NCBI RefSeq assembly: GCF_900564145.1
Contig: NZ_UOOB01000001.1
Coordinates: 3,722,754 to 3,786,753, forward strand
DNA length: 64,000 bases
Direction: 5' to 3'
Source: Comamonas sp. lk
GTDB taxonomy: Bacteria; Pseudomonadota; Gammaproteobacteria; Burkholderiales; Burkholderiaceae_C
In this document: piece after piece, positions 1 to 8,950 of the stretch
How positions within the stretch are numbered: position 1 is the first letter of the stretch
How the letters are laid out: each line of letters starts with the position of its first letter
Position numbers and translations under genes: made by a program
The notes under the pieces: generated by a model
Seen by the model: only the letters and a program-made list of their open reading frames with translations
Databases searched by the model: none
Told to the model about the DNA's origin: nothing

Positions 1-1199
1 GCGCGCCCACGGGCTCGGGCAAGACGGCGGCTTATCTGCTGCCGCTGCTGCAACGCTGGCAAGCCGAAAGCGCCAGACGCCAGCACACGGGCTTTGTGCG
101 CAATCTGGCCACACTGATCCTGGTGCCCACGCGCGAGCTGGCCCTGCAGGTGCATGAAAGCCTGAGCGATCTGGCCCGCAACCTCAAGGACCAGCCACGC
201 AGCCGCGTGGTCTACGGCGGCGTCTCCATCAACCCGCAGATGATGCAATTGCGCGGCAGCGCCGATTTCCTGGTGGCCACTCCGGGCCGCCTGCTGGATC
301 TGGTGGATAGCAATGCCGTCAGGCTGGGCCAGGTACAGCATCTGGTGCTGGACGAAGCCGACCGCCTGCTGGATCTGGGCTTTGCCGAAGAACTCAATCG
401 CGTGCTGGCCCTGCTGCCGACCAAGCGCCAGACCCTGCTGTTCTCCGCCACCTATCCGCAAAACGTGGAAGCCCTGGCCACCCAGCTGCTGCACGACCCG
501 GTGCGCGCCCAAGTGGATGCAGGCCAAGACGCTGAACACGCGGCCAGCCCCGAAAACATCGACCAGCGCGCCATTGCCGTGGACAGCACACGCCGTGCCC
601 AGCTGCTGCAACAGCTGGCCAAGGGCAGCAAGCAGGCTGGCGAAGACGGCAGCGCAGAAGATGCGCCAAGCGATGGCTGGGAGCGTGCCCTGGTCTTTGT
701 GGCCAAGCGCCACACGGCCGAGATGCTGGCCAACAAACTCTACAAGAACGGCGTTTTTGCCACCACCTTCCATGGCGACATGAGCCAGGGTGCGCGCAAA
801 GAGGTGCTGGATCAGTTCAAGGCCAAGCGCTGGCAGCTGCTCATTACCACCGATCTGGCCGCACGCGGTATTGATATTTCACAGCTGCCCGTGGTCGTCA
901 ACTACGACCTGCCCCGTTCGGCTGCCGACTATATTCATCGCATTGGCCGCACAGGCCGTGCAGGCCATACGGGTCTTGCTATTACTTTTGTTACGCCAGC
1001 GGAAACAGCACACTGGAATCTGATCTGCAAGCGCAATGCACTGGATCTCACGCTGGAGCAAGTGGCAGGTTTCGAACCCACCGAGGAAGTGCCACCTCCA
1101 CCTATAGCCCAGGACGGCAATGGCGGCATCAAGGGCAAGCGCCCCAGCAAGAAGGACAAGCTGCGGGCGGCAGCTGCCAAGCAGCATCCTAACGACTAG
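1..1199 (+). CDS. DEAD-box ATP-dependent RNA helicase (5' end outside window)
   Basis: The reading frame is open from the first bases, so the N-terminus (Q motif) is missing. The visible part starts in motif I (APTGSGKT, about nt 3-26) and continues through PTRELA, TPGRLLDL, DEAD (nt 351-362), SAT, LVF, TTDLAARGID and HRIGRTGRAG, so both RecA-like lobes are complete from motif I onward. The family unwinds short RNA duplexes in ribosome assembly or mRNA turnover in the cytoplasm. The short basic tail (IKGKRPSKKDKL) is like that of RhlE-type helicases, but the exact paralogue cannot be fixed without the N-terminus. A strong terminator follows about 45 bases after the stop. Confidence 0.95.
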   Translation, partial: APTGSGKTAAYLLPLLQRWQAESARRQHTGFVRNLATLILVPTRELALQVHESLSDLARNLKDQPRSRVVYGGVSINPQMMQLRGSADFLVATPGRLLDLVDSNAVRLGQVQHLVLDEADRLLDLGFAEELNRVLALLPTKRQTLLFSATYPQNVEALATQLLHDPVRAQVDAGQDAEHAASPENIDQRAIAVDSTRRAQLLQQLAKGSKQAGEDGSAEDAPSDGWERALVFVAKRHTAEMLANKLYKNGVFATTFHGDMSQGARKEVLDQFKAKRWQLLITTDLAARGIDISQLPVVVNYDLPRSAADYIHRIGRTGRAGHTGLAITFVTPAETAHWNLICKRNALDLTLEQVAGFEPTEEVPPPPIAQDGNGGIKGKRPSKKDKLRAAAAKQHPND

Positions 1200-1573
1200 A
1201 ACTCGAACAGAAGACGGCATACCGTCTGATCAAGATTCACTCGCCCAAAGGCCGCATTTTTGCGGCCTTTTTTCTTGGCGCAGCCAGCGTCAACCAGCAG
1301 GAAGCAACCTTCAGTTTGCCTTTATTTTTTACTTACAAAACACAACATTTTTTATAAGTTCAAACAATATTTAGCTACTCATTGAAAAGAGCTATTCCTA
1401 CACCTCGTTACCTCATAGCCAAAGACATTGAGACACAGGGCTTACATGATTTTTTACAGAAATCGGGAATTCATCTGAAGCACCAAACCCCTTGCTCTTT
1501 GTGTCATGAACACAAGCCAAGGATGTCTTTTGACGGGTCTGCATGCGTGTTGCAAGCAAAGTGGGGAAGAGAA
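1200..1573. other. Gene-free AT-rich stretch before the small outer-membrane protein gene
   Basis: Apart from the terminator at its left end, this 374-base stretch has no supported gene. From about 1310 to 1400 it is markedly AT-rich compared with its surroundings, with runs of T and A. A frame that is open from a TTG at 1382 runs into the next gene, but its N-terminal part looks non-coding and the ATG at 1574 has a better ribosome-binding site. The stretch probably holds the promoter of the next gene. Confidence 0.5.
1246..1274 (+). terminator. Intrinsic terminator of the DEAD-box helicase gene
   Basis: AAAGGCCGCA and its complement GCGGCCTTTTTT flank a short T-rich loop, giving a GC-rich stem followed directly by a run of T. 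It lies 47 bases after the helicase stop codon. Confidence 0.9.
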
Positions 1574-2023
1574 ATGAATTCGTTCAAAGCATTGGCAGCG
1601 TTCATCCTGACTGTTTCCGGTGGTGCTTTGCATGCCGAGGAAAGCTGGCACATCAATCTTCATACCGTCAGCTACCACTTCAGTGAGCGGCAACACGGCA
1701 AGCAATGGAATCAAGAGAACCTGGGCCTAGGCATCAGGCGCGAATTCTCCAGCGATCTATCGGTGCAGGCCGGCTTTTACCGCAACAGCATTGATCAGTG
1801 GAGCACCTATGCCATCGGCGAGTACACTCCCATCGCCATGGGCAATCTGCAAACCGGCGTCTATGCAGGGCTGCGCACCAATTACACCAAGCCCGTCATG
1901 CTCGCAGCAGGTGCCCTGCTTCGCTGGCAAAGCGAGCGCTACAGCGTGACGCTCAGGGCCGCGCCCAAGATGTGCAACCAATGCTCCGCTTTTGTCGCGC
2001 TGGAGTTCGGCTTCAAGCTCTGA
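1574..2023 (+). CDS. Small predicted outer-membrane beta-barrel protein, unknown function
   Basis: A 149-residue protein. The start at ATG 1574 is chosen because a purine-rich GGGAAGAGA sits just upstream and because the product then begins with a clear signal peptide (MNSFKALAAFILTVSGG, likely cut after ALHA). The mature part of about 127 residues has alternating polar and hydrophobic residues, many Tyr, Trp and Gly, and ends in a hydrophobic/aromatic pattern (LEFGFKL), as in small outer-membrane barrels. A Cys pair (CNQC) lies near the C-terminus. Size and pattern are reminiscent of PagP-like barrels, but I do not recognise the catalytic residues, so no function is assigned. Confidence 0.7.
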   Translation: MNSFKALAAFILTVSGGALHAEESWHINLHTVSYHFSERQHGKQWNQENLGLGIRREFSSDLSVQAGFYRNSIDQWSTYAIGEYTPIAMGNLQTGVYAGLRTNYTKPVMLAAGALLRWQSERYSVTLRAAPKMCNQCSAFVALEFGFKL

Positions 2024-2130
2024 CAAACGGAGCTCAGGTACCGCCATTGAATCGCCATGCAAGCGCCATCGGGTTCATCAGCACAGTGGAGCAGGCTAAA
2101 GTGCCAACTCACTGTGCTTTTTGAAGCCTC

Positions 2131-5100
2131 ATGCAAGCAGACCCGAACTTCTCCCCCATCGCCCGTCAATTGGAAAAAAGCCGCCAGGCGCTGCTGGACC
2201 TGTCCACGCGCAACCGGCTGCTGAGCCTGCCGCAAAGTGCCTCGGCCAAGTTGCTGCACTTTGCCGACGAGCTGACGCCCGAGGTCTATCGCCTGCTGGT
2301 CGTCGAAGGTCGGGCCATGAGCTTTGTGCCCGCCAAGGCCGGCGAAACCCAGAGCAATGCATCCGGGGCTGATGCAGCCTATGCGCCAGACGCATTGGCC
2401 CTGCCCCAGCCAGAAGCCGACTCGCTCGCAGACCCGGCGGCCGGCGTCGCCCCCCGTCACCGCGATCTGAAGCTGCAGACCCGCTTGGGTACGGAGCAGT
2501 TGCAGCGCCGCCTGCTGGACATGTATTCCGACGCCCGCACCTTTGTGGAGGAGCAAGGCGTCAACATCCTGTTCCTGGCCCTGGGCCAGCTGAAATGGAA
2601 AGACAGAAATGCGCCGGACAAGGAACGCTTTGCGCCGCTGATTTTGCTGCCCGTGGCGCTGGAGCGCAAAAGCGCGGCCGAGCGCTTCACACTCTCCTGG
2701 CTGCAGGAAGATGCGGCAGAAAACCTGTCTCTGGCCGCCAAGCTCAAGGCCGACTTCGGCCTGGAGCTACCCGAATTCAAGGCCGGCGACGACTTCGACC
2801 CGGCCGACTATCTGGAGCAGACCCGCGCGCGCCTGGCTTCGCAAGCGGACTGGGAAGTGCTGCCCCATGCGATGACGCTGGGCTTTTTCAGCTTTGCCAA
2901 GTTCCTCATGTACCGCGACCTGGATGCCAGCACCTGGCCCCAGGGCCAGCGCATTGACGAGCAGCCGCTGATCGCCGCCACCTTGCAGAACGGCTTTGCA
3001 GCGCGCGATGCCCTGTTTCCCGAGGATGCCGAGATCGATCAGTTGATTCCTGTGGTCGGTCAGCGCCATGTGGTGGATGCCGACAGCTCGCAGTCCCTGG
3101 CCATAGAGGCCGTGCGCCGTGGCGAGAATCTGGTGATTCAAGGCCCGCCGGGCACGGGCAAATCGCAGACCATCACCAATGTGATTGCGGCGGCGATTGC
3201 CGATGGCAAAAAAGTGCTGTTCATCTCCGAGAAGATGGCGGCGCTGGAGGTGGTTTACCGCCGTCTCAAAGCCGTGGGCTTGGGCCCTGCCTGTCTGGAG
3301 CTGCACAGCCACCACGCCAACAAGCGCAAGGTGCTGGAGGAGCTCAAGGCCACGCGCGATCTGGGCAAGCCCCGGGTGGAGCAGCGCGACCAAATCATCA
3401 ACGAGCTGACGGGCGTGCAGCAGCAGCTCAACCAGCACAGCCAGACCCTGCACACGGCGTTGGCGCCCTGTGCGCTCACGCCTTATCAAATCCTGGGTCG
3501 CCTGGCCCGGCTCGATGCCGTGCAGATCGCCCATCTGCCCGAGCTGCTCCAGGGCTCGCCACAATGGTCTCCCCCGGAGCTTCACGCCCGCAGCCAGCTG
3601 GTGCAAGCCCTGCGCCAGGCGGCTGCCAAAGTCTGGCCCGTGACCGAGCATGCCTGGCGCGGCGTCTGCCATCCGGCACTACTCAAGCTTGACGCGGACC
3701 GCTTTCTACAAACTCTGCCCGCGCTGCAACAGCAGCTACAGCTATTGCTACAAAAAATAGAGCTTCTTGCTCAATCATTGCATGGGATTGAAGCTAAAAA
3801 CATCGAAGAACTTCAGCAGCAGATTGCCTTGGCCGAGCAACTGGGCAGTGCACCGCCACTCGACAGGCAGGCCGTGGCCAACGCCATCTGGGAGCATGGC
3901 ATGGCCAGACTGCAGCAGCTGGTGGCCGCCTGCACGCAGTTCCAGCTCCTGGCCCCGTCAGTACGCGAGCACTTTGCGGAATCTGCATGGACGGTGGACT
4001 GGAACAGCCCGCGCCAGCTGATCGCCGCCCATGGCGATTCGCTGTTTCGCATCTTCCACAGCGGCTACCGACAGGCACTTTCCAGTCTCAAAGCCCAGCT
4101 CAAAACCCCGTTACCCCCAAACAGGCAGCTGCGGCTGGCGCGGATTGACGAGCTCATGGAGGCCCAAGGCCTGCGCCAGACCCTGGCCCAGCAACAAGCC
4201 GATGGCGCTGCCGCCTTTGGCAGCTTGTGGCAGGGCGAAACCAGCCCATGGGGCCAGCTGCAAGCCGTGCTGAGCTGGATGGCCGGCCCCGATGGCACTG
4301 GCCACAGCGAGAGCTTTCGCAGGCTGTTTGCCCAGCTGGCTTCGCCCGAGCAATGCGCACAGCTGGCGCAAGACGCCCAAACATCGCTGCAGGCTTTTGA
4401 GCCGGCAGCGCAGGCCGTGCTGGCCAATTACCAGTTCGATACCCGCGAGGCTTTTGCCGCCAGCGCCCTGGCACAAGTGCCGCTGCAAGCCCTGAGCGAA
4501 CGCCTGGCATGGTGGATGGAGCAGCCCGCCAGCCTGCTGGACTGGACCGCCTACCATGCCACCCGCCTGCAAGCCCGCGAAGCCGGACTTGCGCCCCTGG
4601 TGAGCGAGTTGGAGCAGCAGGCCCTCAGCCTGGACGCCCTGCCCCAGGCCTTTGAGCGCGCCTACTACGAAAGCCTGCTGCGTCAGGCCACGCAGCAGGC
4701 TCCCGAGCTGGTGGCCTTCAACGGCGACCAGCACAACCTCAAGGTGCAGCAGTTTCGTTCGCTGGATCTGCAGCGCATCGCGTTGGCACGGGCCCAGTCC
4801 GCGCTATCGCATTACGAGCAGGTTCCGCGCACCGCCTATGGGCAAAGCGCCGGTATTGGCCCCATGGGCGTGATCAATGGCGAGATTGTGCGCAAGCGCG
4901 GCCATATGCCGCTGCGCAAGCTGTTCAAGCTGGCCGGCGAGGCCGTGCAAGCCATCAAGCCAGTGTTCATGATGAGCCCGCTGTCCGTGGCCCAGTTTCT
5001 GGAGCCTGGCGCCGTGGAGTTCGATCTGCTGGTGATTGACGAAGCCAGCCAGATCGAGCCCGTGGATGCCCTGGGCTCGGTGGCCCGCTGCAAGCAGCTG

Positions 5101-6930
5101 GTGGTGGTGGGCGATGAGCGCCAGTTGCCGCCCACCCGTTTTTTCTCGCGCATGACCAGCGAGCAGGAATTGCCCGACGAGGACGACGAAGACGCGCTGA
5201 TTGCCGGCGCCGCCGATGTGGAAAGCATTCTGGGCCTGTGCGTTGCCAAGGGCATGCCCCAACTCATGCTGCGCTGGCATTACCGCAGCCGCCACCAGTC
5301 GCTGATTGCCGTATCCAACCAGCAGTTCTACAACAGCCAGCTATTCATCGTGCCCAGCCCCTACACGGCCCATGCGCACATGGGCCTGCGCTTTCACCAT
5401 GTGGCCGAGGGCCGCTTTGACAGCGGCGCCACGCGCGTGAACCGGGTGGAAGCCCAGACCATTGCCAGGGCCATCATGCAGCACGCCCTGCAAACACCGC
5501 AGCTGAGCCTGGGCGTGGCGGCGTTTTCGCTGCAGCAGAAAGTGGCGATTCAAGACGAGCTGGAGCTGCTGCGCCGCCAGCAGCCCGAGGCCGAACCTTT
5601 CTTTGTCGCCCACCCCAACGAGCCCTTCTTCATCAAGAACCTGGAAAATGTGCAGGGCGACGAGCGCGACGTCATCTATATCTCGGTGGCCTATGGCCGC
5701 AATCAGGACGGCTATCTGCCCATGCGCTTTGGCCCGGTCAGCGCCGATGGCGGCGAGCGGCGCCTGAATGTGCTGATTTCGCGCGCCAAGCAGCGCTGCG
5801 AGGTGTTTTCCTCCATCACCGCCGACGATATCGACCTGGAGCGCGGCAAGGGCCAGGGCGTGGCCGCCCTCAAGGTCTTTCTGCACTACGCAGCCACAGG
5901 CCAGCTGGCCGTGGCCGATGCCAGCGGCCGCACGCTGGAGTCGCCGCTGGAAGAAGATGTGTACCAGGCCCTAGTGGACGAAGGCCTGACCGTGCACACG
6001 CAAATCGGTATTGCCGGCTTTTTTATCGATCTGGCCGTGGTGGACCCTGCGCAGCCGGGCCGCTATCTGCTGGGCATAGAGTGCGACGGCGCCAGCTATC
6101 ACAGCTCGCGCAGCGCACGCGACCGTGACCGCCTGCGTCAGACCGTGCTCGAAGGCCATGGCTGGAAGCTGCACCGCATCTGGGGCTGCGACTGGTTCCG
6201 CCAGCCGCGCGCCGAGACGGCCAAGGTACTGGCCGCAGTTCAGGCCGCTATCGCGCAAGCTGCGGCACAGGAACAATCCGAGCCAGATCAGCCTCCAGAC
6301 CAGGCACAAACTGCGGATACCGCTATCAAAACCGTGGAACGCACGCCCGAAACCGAAACCGCGCAGACGGCTGCTGCCAAGGCGTTGGCCCAGCCCTATG
6401 CCCTGGCACAGCTGAGCGTGCCTGCCGAGCTGGAACTGCACAGCGTTCCCACCGCCCGCTTGGCGCAGATTCTGCTGCAGGTGGTGGAGGCAGAAGGCCC
6501 GGTGCATTTTGACGAACTCACCACCCGCATCCGCACGCTGTGGGGCCTGCAGCGCGCGGGCAGCCGCATCCGCGAAGCGCTGGACGCAGCCAGGCAAAGC
6601 CTGCTGGCCGACCAGGCCATCAGCATGGAAGAGGAGTTTCTGGACATTCCGGGCCGCAGCATTCGCGTGCGCGACCGCTCGGCCGCTGCCTCCGCCAATC
6701 TGCGCAAGCTCGAATGCCTGCCACCGGCAGAAATCCGCCAGGCGATTGTGGCGACGCTGCACAGCAACCTGGGCGGCCAGCGCGACGAGCTGCCCACTGC
6801 CGTGGCCCGCCTGCTGGGGCTGAGCGCCATTACCGCGCCGGTGCGCGAGCTGATCCTGGCCCAGCTCGATGCCTTGCATGCCAGCGCCAAGCTGGAGTTC
6901 AACGGCACGCTGTACCGGCTTGCCGCCTGA
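2131..6930 (+). CDS. DUF4011 / SF1 helicase / Vsr-like endonuclease / DUF3320 protein
   Basis: A 1599-residue protein. The N-terminal DUF4011-like region (about 10-300) begins with the typical LLDLSTRNRLLSL. The SF1 helicase has Walker A GPPGTGKS (from residue 338), Walker B VIDEAS (Asp970), motif III GDERQLPPT, and motif VI NVLISRAKQR (from about 1213), with a long helical insert between the halves. A Vsr/DUF559-like PD-(D/E)xK domain follows, with ESPLEE, Asp1300 in FFIDLAV, and IECDGASYH (about 1316-1324). A DUF3320-like module occupies about 1440-1510. The family is predicted to act on DNA, and this architecture has been reported among antiphage genes (Hhe, from memory). It stands alone here, with no methylase or second defence gene beside it. 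The nuclease and helicase motifs look intact. Confidence 0.88.
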   Translation: MQADPNFSPIARQLEKSRQALLDLSTRNRLLSLPQSASAKLLHFADELTPEVYRLLVVEGRAMSFVPAKAGETQSNASGADAAYAPDALALPQPEADSLADPAAGVAPRHRDLKLQTRLGTEQLQRRLLDMYSDARTFVEEQGVNILFLALGQLKWKDRNAPDKERFAPLILLPVALERKSAAERFTLSWLQEDAAENLSLAAKLKADFGLELPEFKAGDDFDPADYLEQTRARLASQADWEVLPHAMTLGFFSFAKFLMYRDLDASTWPQGQRIDEQPLIAATLQNGFAARDALFPEDAEIDQLIPVVGQRHVVDADSSQSLAIEAVRRGENLVIQGPPGTGKSQTITNVIAAAIADGKKVLFISEKMAALEVVYRRLKAVGLGPACLELHSHHANKRKVLEELKATRDLGKPRVEQRDQIINELTGVQQQLNQHSQTLHTALAPCALTPYQILGRLARLDAVQIAHLPELLQGSPQWSPPELHARSQLVQALRQAAAKVWPVTEHAWRGVCHPALLKLDADRFLQTLPALQQQLQLLLQKIELLAQSLHGIEAKNIEELQQQIALAEQLGSAPPLDRQAVANAIWEHGMARLQQLVAACTQFQLLAPSVREHFAESAWTVDWNSPRQLIAAHGDSLFRIFHSGYRQALSSLKAQLKTPLPPNRQLRLARIDELMEAQGLRQTLAQQQADGAAAFGSLWQGETSPWGQLQAVLSWMAGPDGTGHSESFRRLFAQLASPEQCAQLAQDAQTSLQAFEPAAQAVLANYQFDTREAFAASALAQVPLQALSERLAWWMEQPASLLDWTAYHATRLQAREAGLAPLVSELEQQALSLDALPQAFERAYYESLLRQATQQAPELVAFNGDQHNLKVQQFRSLDLQRIALARAQSALSHYEQVPRTAYGQSAGIGPMGVINGEIVRKRGHMPLRKLFKLAGEAVQAIKPVFMMSPLSVAQFLEPGAVEFDLLVIDEASQIEPVDALGSVARCKQLVVVGDERQLPPTRFFSRMTSEQELPDEDDEDALIAGAADVESILGLCVAKGMPQLMLRWHYRSRHQSLIAVSNQQFYNSQLFIVPSPYTAHAHMGLRFHHVAEGRFDSGATRVNRVEAQTIARAIMQHALQTPQLSLGVAAFSLQQKVAIQDELELLRRQQPEAEPFFVAHPNEPFFIKNLENVQGDERDVIYISVAYGRNQDGYLPMRFGPVSADGGERRLNVLISRAKQRCEVFSSITADDIDLERGKGQGVAALKVFLHYAATGQLAVADASGRTLESPLEEDVYQALVDEGLTVHTQIGIAGFFIDLAVVDPAQPGRYLLGIECDGASYHSSRSARDRDRLRQTVLEGHGWKLHRIWGCDWFRQPRAETAKVLAAVQAAIAQAAAQEQSEPDQPPDQAQTADTAIKTVERTPETETAQTAAAKALAQPYALAQLSVPAELELHSVPTARLAQILLQVVEAEGPVHFDELTTRIRTLWGLQRAGSRIREALDAARQSLLADQAISMEEEFLDIPGRSIRVRDRSAAASANLRKLECLPPAEIRQAIVATLHSNLGGQRDELPTAVARLLGLSAITAPVRELILAQLDALHASAKLEFNGTLYRLAA
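3741..3800. repeat. Degenerate AGCTAT/GCGCTT-type repeat inside the helicase coding sequence
   Basis: An AT-rich island in a GC-rich gene contains AGCTATTGCTACAAAAAAT, then GAGCTTCTTGCTCAAT and GATTGAAGCTAAAAA, in the order seen in intergenic copies of the dispersed repeat. It stays in frame and encodes part of a Gln/Leu-rich helix near residues 537-557. Codon choice (CTA, ATA, TTG, AAA) differs from the rest of the gene. Confidence 0.5.
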
Positions 6931-6945
6931 CAAGAGCGTGCAGCA

Positions 6946-6973
6946 AAAGGCCCGGGATCAGTCCCGGGCCTTG
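6946..6973. terminator. Terminator between convergent genes
   Basis: AAGGCCCGGGA and TCCCGGGCCTT form an 11-bp stem with a 4-base loop. The T run (TTTTGC) is on the minus-strand side, so it best serves the membrane protein gene at 6998-7498. It may also stop transcription from the large helicase gene, whose stop is 16 bases upstream. Confidence 0.8.
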
Positions 6974-6997
6974 GCGGTTGGAGCTTCAAGCGCGACT

Positions 6998-7498
6998 TCA
7001 GCTCACCTTGTGATCCTCGCCCTTGGCGGCCTGCATGGCCTCGGGCTCCAACTCCTCGGCCGATCGGTTCAAGTGCACAAACAGGCCCCAGCCGGCCAGC
7101 AAGATGCCCACCGCCACAATCAAGGCCGCCGAGTACAGCATGTCGGCAGCAGAATCCTGGGCCTTGAAGGTAGCTACCAACCCTTCAATGGCAAGAGCCA
7201 CCACCAGCACCACCATGAAGCGCGAGAGAAAGCGGCGCACACGGGTTGGGCCGCTGATATGGGCTTCGCGAATCACCTCCTCCTCCACCACGGTCTGCGC
7301 AATCTGCAGAGCGACGACGCCTGATGCCAGCGTCCCCAGGACCTCTACGATATGCAGGGTGGCCTTCTCATTGAGCCCGGCATTCAGAATCTGCCAGCCC
7401 CGGCTGCACGCCACCCAGATCAGGGCCAGCGAGGCCAGCGTGAACAACAGCGCAATCAGGGAATGAATCACGGTGAAGAGCGTGTGCAATGCTTTCAT
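6998..7498 (-). CDS. Small integral membrane protein, unknown function
   Basis: A 166-residue protein starting at ATG 7498, preceded by GGAGG at good spacing. The frame continues upstream from another start, but that part lacks a ribosome-binding site. Four hydrophobic segments are visible: two near the N-terminus (LFTVIHSLIALLFTLASLAL, then LGTLASGVVALQIA) and two in the C-terminal half (FMVVLVVALAIEGLVA and AALIVAVGILLAGWGLF). The tail is acidic. No known family was recognised. It is expressed alone and ends at the terminator at 6946-6973. Confidence 0.75.
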   Translation of the reverse strand: MKALHTLFTVIHSLIALLFTLASLALIWVACSRGWQILNAGLNEKATLHIVEVLGTLASGVVALQIAQTVVEEEVIREAHISGPTRVRRFLSRFMVVLVVALAIEGLVATFKAQDSAADMLYSAALIVAVGILLAGWGLFVHLNRSAEELEPEAMQAAKGEDHKVS

Positions 7499-7641
7499 CT
7501 CAAGACCTCCGTCGGTTGGAGCCCATGGTTTCACAGCCATCCAGGCCCAGACCGTAGGACGATGCGAAAACTCGCCGCCTGATAGCGATAGAAACCATGC
7601 GCAAGGCATGATGGGCTCCGCAAGCCCACTACCATTGGCAT

Positions 7642-8106
7642 ATGCCCCGTCAGAACACCAGTCCCGCAGCCTTTCCACCGGCCATTCTTTTGCAGATCGA
7701 ACAACTGGCCCAGCGCATCGTCAGCCTGCGCAAAAGCCGGGGCGAGACCCAGCTGCAGTGGGCCACCCGGCTGGGTATCTCCCAGCCCACCATGGCGCGC
7801 ATAGAACGCGGCGACCCGGCCGTGGCCATGGCCACCTATGTGTCCTGCCTGTGGCAGCTCAACCCGGCCCTGGATCTGGCGCAGCTGCTGGCCGCCCCTG
7901 CAACACAGCCACCGCTGCAGCCCCCCGCTACCGATTCAGTAGCTATCAGCGCAAGCAAGCCGGCTGCCAGCGCCCCAAAAGCCTCAAAATCCAGCCCTTC
8001 CATTTCGATCAAGACCCCGCCCACGGCCGATCAGCAAGCTGCCATCGAACACAACTTTGCCGCCGCCAAGGCGGCCTTGGATTTTTTCAAAAGCCCGCTG
8101 TTCTAA
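7642..8106 (+). CDS. XRE-family helix-turn-helix regulator
   Basis: A 154-residue protein with one HTH at about residues 25-75 (RKSRGETQLQWATRLGISQ, then PTMARIERGD), as in HipB-like regulators. The C-terminal half is an Ala/Ser/Pro/Lys-rich linker and a short helix. The linker coincides with a degenerate copy of the dispersed repeat. The stop codon overlaps the end of the convergent sirtuin gene by 4 bases. No toxin or HipA partner lies next to it, so the target is unknown. Confidence 0.85.
   Translation: MPRQNTSPAAFPPAILLQIEQLAQRIVSLRKSRGETQLQWATRLGISQPTMARIERGDPAVAMATYVSCLWQLNPALDLAQLLAAPATQPPLQPPATDSVAISASKPAASAPKASKSSPSISIKTPPTADQQAAIEHNFAAAKAALDFFKSPLF
7938..7992. repeat. Degenerate dispersed repeat within the XRE regulator gene
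   Basis: AGTAGCTATCAGCGCAAGC followed by GCCAGCGCC and AAAAGCCTCAAAAT has the same word order as intergenic copies (GTAGCTATCA, GCGC words, then the complement arm). It is read in frame and encodes a low-complexity Ser/Ala/Lys linker. Confidence 0.45.
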
Positions 8107-8867
8107 ACATTGAGCAAAGCCGGCAGCACCGCCGCCGCCGGGCCGCGCAGCAAGACATCGGCCACCTCATCAAGCTCGCTGGGCTGGGGGTTGACGATGA
8201 CGATCTTGGCCCCGTGGCGCTTGGCACGAATGGCCAGACCGGCCGCCGGATATACCGCCCCCGAGGTGCCTACCACCAGCATCAACTCGCAGGTGTTGGC
8301 CGCACTTTCGGCGGCATTCCAGACAGCGGGTGACAAGGCCTCGCCGAACCAGACCACGGCCGGGCGGCGCATATTGCCGCACAGGGCGCAGCGCGGCGGC
8401 TCGGCGGCGGTCACCGCATCCGCTTGGCAGCGGCCGCAGCCGGCTTCCAGCCAGCGGTCTTGCATCAATTCGCCATGCAGATTGAGCACGCCTGCGCTGC
8501 CGGCACGCTGATGCAGGCCATCCACATTCTGTGTAATCAGCGTCATACACCCCGGATGCCGCCCGGCCCAGGAAGCCAGCGCCCGATGGCCGGCATTGGG
8601 CTGCACGGCGGCTATCAGCTCGCGCCGGTACTGGTACCAGCGCCACACCAGGGCCGGATCGCGTCTAAAGCCTTTTTCGCTGGCCATGTCCTCGGGCTTG
8701 AACTGCGCCCAGAAAGCCGATCCCCCGTCCCTGAAGGTGGGCACACCCGATTCGGCGCTGATGCCTGCGCCGGTGAGCACGGCCAGGCGCTGGGTGTTGG
8801 CCAGCCATTGCTGCACCTGTGCCAGATTTGGGGATGCATAGTCACCGGTTTCCAAAAAATCAGTCAT
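8103..8867 (-). CDS. Sir2-family NAD-dependent protein deacylase
   Basis: A 254-residue sirtuin. NAD-binding motifs are TGAGISAESGVPTFRDGG near residue 37 and TQNVDGLHQRAG. HGEL carries the catalytic His, and a four-Cys zinc site is formed by CGRC and CALC. The Rossmann part ends with VVGTSGAVYPAAGLA. It removes acyl groups from protein lysines using NAD in the cytoplasm. Length fits bacterial class II/III-like sirtuins; the Ala-Tyr-Arg set that marks desuccinylases was not obvious. It is monocistronic and overlaps the XRE gene end to end by 4 bases. Confidence 0.93.
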   Translation of the reverse strand: MTDFLETGDYASPNLAQVQQWLANTQRLAVLTGAGISAESGVPTFRDGGSAFWAQFKPEDMASEKGFRRDPALVWRWYQYRRELIAAVQPNAGHRALASWAGRHPGCMTLITQNVDGLHQRAGSAGVLNLHGELMQDRWLEAGCGRCQADAVTAAEPPRCALCGNMRRPAVVWFGEALSPAVWNAAESAANTCELMLVVGTSGAVYPAAGLAIRAKRHGAKIVIVNPQPSELDEVADVLLRGPAAAVLPALLNV

Positions 8868-8950
8868 GAAATCTGCGCTTTATGAAGTGAGGCCGAACGC
8901 GGCCAAGCGAGTTGAAGCGGCCATGTGAGCTGCAGCTGCCATGCCGGCGC

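Noticed and set aside
1382..1573. Longer TTG-started version of the small outer-membrane protein
   Set aside because: The extra 64 residues precede a clear signal peptide and a ribosome-binding site at ATG 1574.
7642..8106. XRE regulator as antitoxin of a toxin-antitoxin pair
   Set aside because: No HipA-like or small toxin gene is adjacent; the neighbour is a convergent sirtuin.
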